Part shown: in pieces, positions 59,492-64,000 of the stretch
Layout of the letters: each line of letters starts with the position of its first letter
How positions within the stretch are numbered: the stretch's first letter is position 1
NCBI RefSeq assembly: GCF_024756275.1
Contig: NZ_JANUGQ010000025.1
Coordinates: 1-64,000 of the forward strand
Length of the DNA: 64,000 nucleotides
DNA from: Streptomyces pyxinae
Lineage (GTDB): Bacteria > Actinomycetota > Actinomycetes > Streptomycetales > Streptomycetaceae
Direction: 5' to 3'
Position numbers and translations under genes: made by a program
Notes under the pieces: generated by a model
Database searches by the model: none
Seen by the model: the letters and a program-made list of their open reading frames with translations, nothing else
What the model was told of the DNA's origin: nothing

Positions 59492-59800
59492 TCACAGCGC
59501 GCCATTCGCCAGGAGGTCGCGAATGGCGTCCTCCCGGCGTCGAACAACGATGCGTCCGTCCCCATCGCTGTAGATGAGAACGGCGGTCCCTGGGTACAGG
59601 CCAGCCTCGGCAAGCACTCCCAGAGGGATCTCCACAGCGCTGGCCTCGGACACGATCTCTTCAGCGAGTTCCCTGATCATGTAGGTCAGTGTGGCACTGA
59701 CTGGCTGGCGGCCGAAGCCCCGCGGTGAGCCCACATCTGTAGATCGCCCAGTTGATTCACGTCGGATATCTTCATCGCTATCTGTCTCCGCCCTGGTCAC
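59492..59800 (-). CDS. AbrB/MazE-like small DNA-binding protein
   Basis: 102 residues. The C-terminal half, VEIPLGVLAEAGLYPGTAVL then IYSDGDGRIVVRRREDAI, has the swapped-hairpin AbrB/SpoVT layout (V-x-IP, leucine-rich helix, G-x-x-V). The first 45 residues are unlike the family and are read with less certainty; the GTG at 59798-59800 has GGAGG close by. It lies just downstream of the GIY-YIG nuclease gene on the same strand, 31 bp away, and may be a regulator or an antitoxin of the island. Confidence 0.6.
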   Translation of the reverse strand: MTRAETDSDEDIRRESTGRSTDVGSPRGFGRQPVSATLTYMIRELAEEIVSEASAVEIPLGVLAEAGLYPGTAVLIYSDGDGRIVVRRREDAIRDLLANGAL

Positions 59801-59831
59801 CAGACCTCCGGGAGGCGATCGGTGACTCAGG

Positions 59832-60671
59832 TCACTCCCTCAGGTCTGACGAATCGCTTTCCACGTCCCCAGCGGGCTCAGCCTCCGGTACAGCACCAAT
59901 CTGCTGGCCAGCACGGTAGTACCGCCATGCGCTCTTGTACTCGTTCGGGCTGTCGTCGTACATGATCACGTAGCCCATGAGGGCAGTGACCTGCCACTTG
60001 GCCGGTATCTCTGCGGAGACCAGTTGAAAGACCTCGTCGGCCGTCATCTCAGCCGATGGCACGTTGACGCTCCGAGCCTTGAACTCCGCCGACTTTCCGT
60101 ACCTAAAGTTGTACGGCAGGTCGGCCTTGATCGTCTCCAGGAGCTCGTGCAGCGTCGCCTCGCCGGGCGACAGCCCCTCGATCGGCCGATCAAGGTCGAT
60201 GGGGAACACGACGTCGAAGTGGTTCTGCTTCAGGACGGTGCTGTCCCGCTGGCGACCAGGGTCCTTGTTGCCGAAGCCATTGTTGTTCCAGGGGATGTTC
60301 CCCATGCCCTTGTGGTGACTGATGAGTAGTTGTTCCGGGGCGAGCGCCGAGAAGTCCTCGGCTACGTACAGGCACGAGAAGGTCATCTCGTCCAGGGAGA
60401 TGTTGCGGCGCCCCGAGATCTTGCGGAGGTGGTTGCGAAGACGGGCCGGCAGGGACTTGTCGGCCTTGCCGACGTAGACAAACTCGCCGTTCAAATACAG
60501 CTGGTAGACCCCGGGCTTCTCCTTGAGCCGCGCGATGCTCTCCTCGACGAGGGGAGCCCTGTCGAGCCCCTTGAGTGCGGCGGCCAGCTGGTCGCCGAGC
60601 GCCTTGGTGATGCTCAGGGTGAAGTCCTTGTGGTACTGCGTCCCGTCGTCGGAGCCCACCACCGGCGCCAT
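59832..60671 (-). CDS. GIY-YIG restriction endonuclease-like protein
   Basis: 279 residues. The GIY-YIG core is at about 53-135: GVYQLYL (Tyr56), FVYVGKA (Tyr67), RLRNHLRKI (Arg and His of the catalytic helix), APEQLLI with Glu113, and WNNNGFGNKDPGRQRD with the Asn. Order and spacing resemble the Eco29kI group but the sequence is distinct from the second nuclease at 63014. The start is taken at ATG 60669-60671 with GGGAG in place; an ATG at 60693-60695 would add eight residues. It is divergent from the methyltransferase gene. Confidence 0.82.
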   Translation of the reverse strand: MAPVVGSDDGTQYHKDFTLSITKALGDQLAAALKGLDRAPLVEESIARLKEKPGVYQLYLNGEFVYVGKADKSLPARLRNHLRKISGRRNISLDEMTFSCLYVAEDFSALAPEQLLISHHKGMGNIPWNNNGFGNKDPGRQRDSTVLKQNHFDVVFPIDLDRPIEGLSPGEATLHELLETIKADLPYNFRYGKSAEFKARSVNVPSAEMTADEVFQLVSAEIPAKWQVTALMGYVIMYDDSPNEYKSAWRYYRAGQQIGAVPEAEPAGDVESDSSDLRE

Positions 60672-60754
60672 CAGTCCCACTCCCTTGCTCGACATGTTCC
60701 CGGAAACCCTATCGGTGACTTGTACACGTGGCCGAACCTTCATCTTGAAATGGC

Positions 60755-60788
60755 TTGAAGATCTACAACTCCGCGGTATGCTTTTGGA
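60755..60788 (+). promoter_or_regulatory. Leaderless promoter of the methyltransferase with a CCGCGG site in the spacer
   Basis: TTGAAG (60755-60760) and TATGCT (60777-60782) are 16 bp apart, with the ATG only 6 bp past the -10, so transcription would begin at or beside the start codon. No ribosome site precedes the ATG. The spacer ends with CCGCGG (60771-60776), the known Eco29kI recognition sequence, touching the -10. Confidence 0.65.
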
Positions 60789-62105
60789 ATGGCTGAACTG
60801 CAAGAAGAATCAAAGAAGGACCGCACGGGCGTCGAACTCTTCGCTGGCGCTGGCGGTCTGGCCATGGCCGTCCACCGCGCTGGATTCCGTCCCCTGCTCT
60901 TCAACGAGTTCGCCAAGCGGGCGTGCGAGACCTTGGAGGCCAACGGGGCTCAGCGGCTGCCCGACGGCCAGAAGCCGACCCGAGCCCCCGGGCCCAACGA
61001 GAAGGTGCCCCTCGTCGCGGGCGATGTCCAAGACCTCGACATGGACTACCTGGCGGGCCAAGTGGACGTGCTCGCCGGCGGCCCTCCCTGCCAACCGTTC
61101 AGCCTCGGCGGCGTCGCCAAGGGCGACGAGGACAAGCGGAACATGTTCCCGCAGATGTTCAAGGCGGTCCAACAGATCCAGCCGAAGGCCGTGATCTGTG
61201 AGAACGTGCGCGGCTTGCTCAGGCCCTCCTTCAGGGACTACTTCAACTACATCCAGCGTGAGCTGGAGATGCCTTTCGAGAAGCGAGGCAACCGCACCTG
61301 GGAGCAGCACTACAAGCATCTGCTGGAGCAGCGCGAGAAGGAGCCGGACGACCCCAAGAAGCGGTACGACCTCGTCATGATGCCGGTGAACGCCGCCGAC
61401 TACGGGGTGCCCCAGATCCGTAACCGCGTGATCATCGTCGCGTTCCGTCGCGACTTGAATGTCGACCGCGAGCTGTTCAAGACCCTCGTGAAGCCGACGC
61501 ACTCCGAGACCGCCCTCATCCGCTCCATGGAGGAGGACGGGGAGTACTGGAAGCGACACCCGAATGTCCCGGACCATGTGAAGGAGCGGGTCATGGCCCG
61601 CCTCCCGAAGACCATGCCGATGGACGACGGCCTGCTGCCCTGGTACACCCTGCGCGACGCGATCGCCGGCATCAGCGACAACAAACCCCTGCCCGACGTG
61701 CCGGACGAGTGGCTGGACCGAACCGAGCACTTCCTCGGCGGGTTCACGGAACACATCGGCTGGCCCGGTGCCCGCATCTACGACGGACACACCCCCAACG
61801 AACTCGATCGCCCAGCGAAGACTGTCAAGGCCGGCGTGCACGGTGTGCCCGGCGGTGAGTCGGTCATGCTCCTCGACGAGTTGGTGGCCGACAAGACCGC
61901 TCCTGGCGGCGCCCGGTACAAGCACAGGTACATGACGGTCCGCGAGACCGCCCGCGTCATGACCTTCCCCGACACCTGGGACCTCAGGGGCCCGCGAGGC
62001 GAGAAGATGCGCCAGCTCGGCAACGCCGTACCCGTTGCCCTTGGCGAGGTCTTCGCCAAGGCGGTCGCCACTGTCCTGGACGAGGCGGAGGGGCGCCAGA
62101 AGTGA
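60789..62105 (+). CDS. DNA cytosine-5 methyltransferase
   Basis: 438 residues. C5 motifs in order: I, GVELFAGAGGLAMAVHRAGF; IV, the catalytic Cys101 in VLAGGPPCQPFSLGG; VI, AVICENVRGLL (Glu138); VIII, region with DYGVPQIRNRVIIVAFR (Q-x-R-x-R); X, MRQLGNAVPVALGEVFAKAV. The target recognition region lies between about 260 and 380. It protects the host from one or both neighbouring nucleases. It is leaderless (see promoter), and its stop overlaps the GTG of vsr (GTGA). Confidence 0.96.
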   Translation: MAELQEESKKDRTGVELFAGAGGLAMAVHRAGFRPLLFNEFAKRACETLEANGAQRLPDGQKPTRAPGPNEKVPLVAGDVQDLDMDYLAGQVDVLAGGPPCQPFSLGGVAKGDEDKRNMFPQMFKAVQQIQPKAVICENVRGLLRPSFRDYFNYIQRELEMPFEKRGNRTWEQHYKHLLEQREKEPDDPKKRYDLVMMPVNAADYGVPQIRNRVIIVAFRRDLNVDRELFKTLVKPTHSETALIRSMEEDGEYWKRHPNVPDHVKERVMARLPKTMPMDDGLLPWYTLRDAIAGISDNKPLPDVPDEWLDRTEHFLGGFTEHIGWPGARIYDGHTPNELDRPAKTVKAGVHGVPGGESVMLLDELVADKTAPGGARYKHRYMTVRETARVMTFPDTWDLRGPRGEKMRQLGNAVPVALGEVFAKAVATVLDEAEGRQK

Positions 62106-62920
62106 CCGGGCCCACCAGCAGAGCGCAGAGCGGCTGGAAGCACGACCCGCCGCCGGACCGAGCCTGGAAAGGGCGGCCCGGTAGAACCCGGACCGCCATC
62201 ACGGCCGAACAGGACCGGGCCGCCGGTGGCCGCCACAGGCGCTCCGTGGATCTCGGCGAGGGACGGTTCGCCCGGGCGTCGGTGGAGCTGAAGGTTCTTC
62301 CCGATACGCGACGCATTCGCGCGTACCTGCGCTGGTCCGACGGCGGTAAGTCTCCGGCCCGCTACCTCGGGCAGGTCGAACGCGAAACCCGGGCCGCGAA
62401 CCTTGCCGAGGGGTGGAAGATGGCCTGGGAGAAGGGCCTTCTCACCGAGGAACCACAGGCAGAGGGATCCTGGGCTTCCTCGCCGTCGGTGCGTGCGGTG
62501 ATGCGGGCCAATCGGAGTAAGGACACCCGACCCGAGCTGAGGCTCCGTTCCCTGTTGCACAAGCAGGGTCTCCGGTACCGCGTGGCGGCACGGCCCTTGC
62601 CTGACCTGCGGCGCACCGCCGACCTGATCTTTTCTAAGCCCAAGGTCGCGGTGTTCGTCGACGGATGTTTCTGGCACGGCTGTCCAGAACACCTTCGGGA
62701 GTCGCACAAGAACGCCGAGTTCTGGCGAAGCAAGATCGAGGGCAATCAGACCAGGGACGCGGAGACGGATCGCCTCCTGCAAGAGGCCGGCTGGACAGTC
62801 GTTCGCGTCTGGGAGCACGAGGCCCCCGACGCCGCCGCGGCGCGGGTGATATCAGTTGTGCGGACCTCGTCAGCAGACCAGCACAACTCCGGACAATCAG
62901 AGTCGAACATGAAGAGGTAG
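62102..62920 (+). CDS. vsr: Very short patch repair endonuclease (Vsr) with N-terminal extension
   Basis: 272 residues. The Vsr domain, about 125-245, has SVRAVMRANRSKDTRPELRL, the catalytic Asp in RTADLIFSKPKVAVFVDG, the zinc/His motif CFWHGCPEH and AGWTVVRVWEHE. It nicks beside T of a T:G mismatch made by deamination of 5-methylcytosine, and so normally accompanies a C5 methyltransferase. The first 115 residues are an extra domain seen in actinobacterial relatives (SVDLGEGRFARASVELKVLP). The start overlaps the methyltransferase stop, so the two are translationally coupled. Confidence 0.93.
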   Translation: MTGPTSRAQSGWKHDPPPDRAWKGRPGRTRTAITAEQDRAAGGRHRRSVDLGEGRFARASVELKVLPDTRRIRAYLRWSDGGKSPARYLGQVERETRAANLAEGWKMAWEKGLLTEEPQAEGSWASSPSVRAVMRANRSKDTRPELRLRSLLHKQGLRYRVAARPLPDLRRTADLIFSKPKVAVFVDGCFWHGCPEHLRESHKNAEFWRSKIEGNQTRDAETDRLLQEAGWTVVRVWEHEAPDAAAARVISVVRTSSADQHNSGQSESNMKR

Positions 62921-63013
62921 TCCAGATCGCCGACCCTCGGCGCACGCACCCGGATCTGACATAATGCCGGGGGCTGAGGGACGGCCACTGCGGCGGTCGG
63001 TAGGATCCCGCCC

Positions 63014-63865
63014 ATGGCTCCCAGCCCTGATGACGTGACATCTCCGCAGTTCAACCCGTTGGGCCTTGACTTGCTCGGCCGCAATCTCCGGGAGGAGATG
63101 GACGGGCGACCGCGCGTGCCCCTGGATAAGGTCAAGCCTTTCCCGGGAGCAGGGCTATATGCGCTCTACTATAAAGGCGACCTCGAGATCTACGAGGGCC
63201 TGAAGGACCGCGATATTCCTATCTACGTCGGGAAGGCATCGGCTGGCGATAGTAGCTACGGAGATCCGCCGAACATGTCTGAGCGAAAACTGTTCGGCCG
63301 CATAAGGGATCACCGTAGAAGCATCAACGAAGCCGCCAACCTCGACGCCTCGCATTTCGACGTCAGATCCCTGACCCTCGACGACATTTGGATCGTCCTA
63401 GGCGAGCGAGCCCTTTTGCGTGCCTATAGCCCTGTCCTCTGGAATACGGTGATGACGGGATTCGGAGGGAATCCGCCTGGTCAGGGTCGGAGGAACGCTC
63501 GATCAGTCTGGGATTCAATCCACCCGGGACGGAAACGAGCGGCGAGGCTTCTCTGTAACCGCAACTACAGCGGTTCTGAAATGGAGAAGCTCATCTCTGA
63601 TGGAATTAGCATCTCGCTGATGGAGGCGGGCGAGCAGCGCGATAAGGCATTGAAGGCATTTCGCAACTCCCCTGCGCAAACCATCTGGGAGGAGGCGAAG
63701 GGTTCCGGGCATGGCCCTAAGCCTGTCCTCGTCTTTCGCGAGGATGTTTTCCTGGAGGAAAACGCTCGATTTGGATTCGATCTCAGCACTCTTGAATGGG
63801 AGCTGGCGGACATGCCAGAACAGACAACGACCGAGGAAGCCGCACTCGACGTTCTTGAAGGATGA
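63014..63865 (+). CDS. Eco29kI-type GIY-YIG restriction endonuclease
   Basis: 283 residues. The Eco29kI-like order is GAGLYALYY with Tyr49, PIYVGKA with Tyr71, Arg96 and His100 in GRIRDHRRSI, Glu131 in LGERALL and Asn144 in VLWNTVMTGFGG. The family cuts CCGCGG as type II enzymes. It lies 93 bp past vsr in the same direction as the methyltransferase, the standard RM order. Lower GC at third positions than the core marks recent transfer. The ATG at 63014 is used. Confidence 0.9.
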   Translation: MAPSPDDVTSPQFNPLGLDLLGRNLREEMDGRPRVPLDKVKPFPGAGLYALYYKGDLEIYEGLKDRDIPIYVGKASAGDSSYGDPPNMSERKLFGRIRDHRRSINEAANLDASHFDVRSLTLDDIWIVLGERALLRAYSPVLWNTVMTGFGGNPPGQGRRNARSVWDSIHPGRKRAARLLCNRNYSGSEMEKLISDGISISLMEAGEQRDKALKAFRNSPAQTIWEEAKGSGHGPKPVLVFREDVFLEENARFGFDLSTLEWELADMPEQTTTEEAALDVLEG

Positions 63866-64000
63866 ATGTCGTCTGACAGGCATCCCCGCCCCCGGACCGT
63901 CTGGCGCTTGCTCGGTTCGACGCACGCGGTATCCCATGTGTCCCGTCCCTTATCCGTCAGCCCAGCGAACGACATCAGCCATTGGCTGAACGGCGCCCTT
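63866..64000. other. Right edge of the window, no gene resolved
   Basis: 135 bp after the Eco29kI-type nuclease. No complete gene or terminator is clear. The inserted element is expected to continue to the right. Confidence 0.4.

Overview
The window is chromosomal DNA of a Streptomyces or a close actinobacterial relative. The base composition is very GC-rich with strong third-position GC bias, GTG starts are common, and the gene order (asd-ask, recR, ybaB, purA, kynurenine genes, fba, pyrE, dapC-type aminotransferase) matches the conserved core near SCO3613-SCO3658 of S. coelicolor as I remember it. A ParB-binding (parS) palindrome fits a location in the origin-proximal core.

Layout. 1-660: no gene; a long imperfect palindrome, then a 3' tRNA-Pro fragment with a terminator, which looks like an attachment-site scar. 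840-14901: core genes: DoxX/LysR divergent pair, S9 peptidase, SURF1, an ECF sigma factor with a one-TM partner, asd and ask (with an internal beta-subunit start), DUF5063-recR-ybaB, a SLATT membrane protein. 15203-22717: a glycosyltransferase fusion with an overlapping GntR regulator, a class III aminotransferase, a PfpI/MarR operon with a visible operator, and a PrmC-like methyltransferase. 22683-32000 is a conflict-system region: a three-gene overlapping operon (caspase-like VMAP protein, MoxR AAA+ ATPase, SAV_2336/vWA-like protein), preceded by a tandemly duplicated HicA-like/HTH gene pair.

32147-54070 returns to core and housekeeping genes: a lipoprotein, an HU-like protein, RNase HI, small membrane and secreted proteins, a GH19 chitinase with a DasR (dre) operator, purA, a two-component system, a tryptophan-to-anthranilate operon (kynA-kynU-kynB-like), fba, pyrE with parS between them, an aldose epimerase, a membrane spermidine-synthase-like protein and others.

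54265-64000 is a second accessory region. A core dapC-type aminotransferase is cut off after its GWKIGWV motif, and a complete second aminotransferase begins 68 bp later. A WhiB-like protein, a large protein with a DGSSR motif, an AbrB-like protein and a restriction-modification cluster follow: GIY-YIG nuclease, leaderless cytosine-5 methyltransferase, Vsr endonuclease, Eco29kI-type GIY-YIG nuclease. I read this as the left end of an integrative element inserted in the aminotransferase gene, carrying a replacement copy and a defence cargo, and running off the right edge. No integrase is inside the window.
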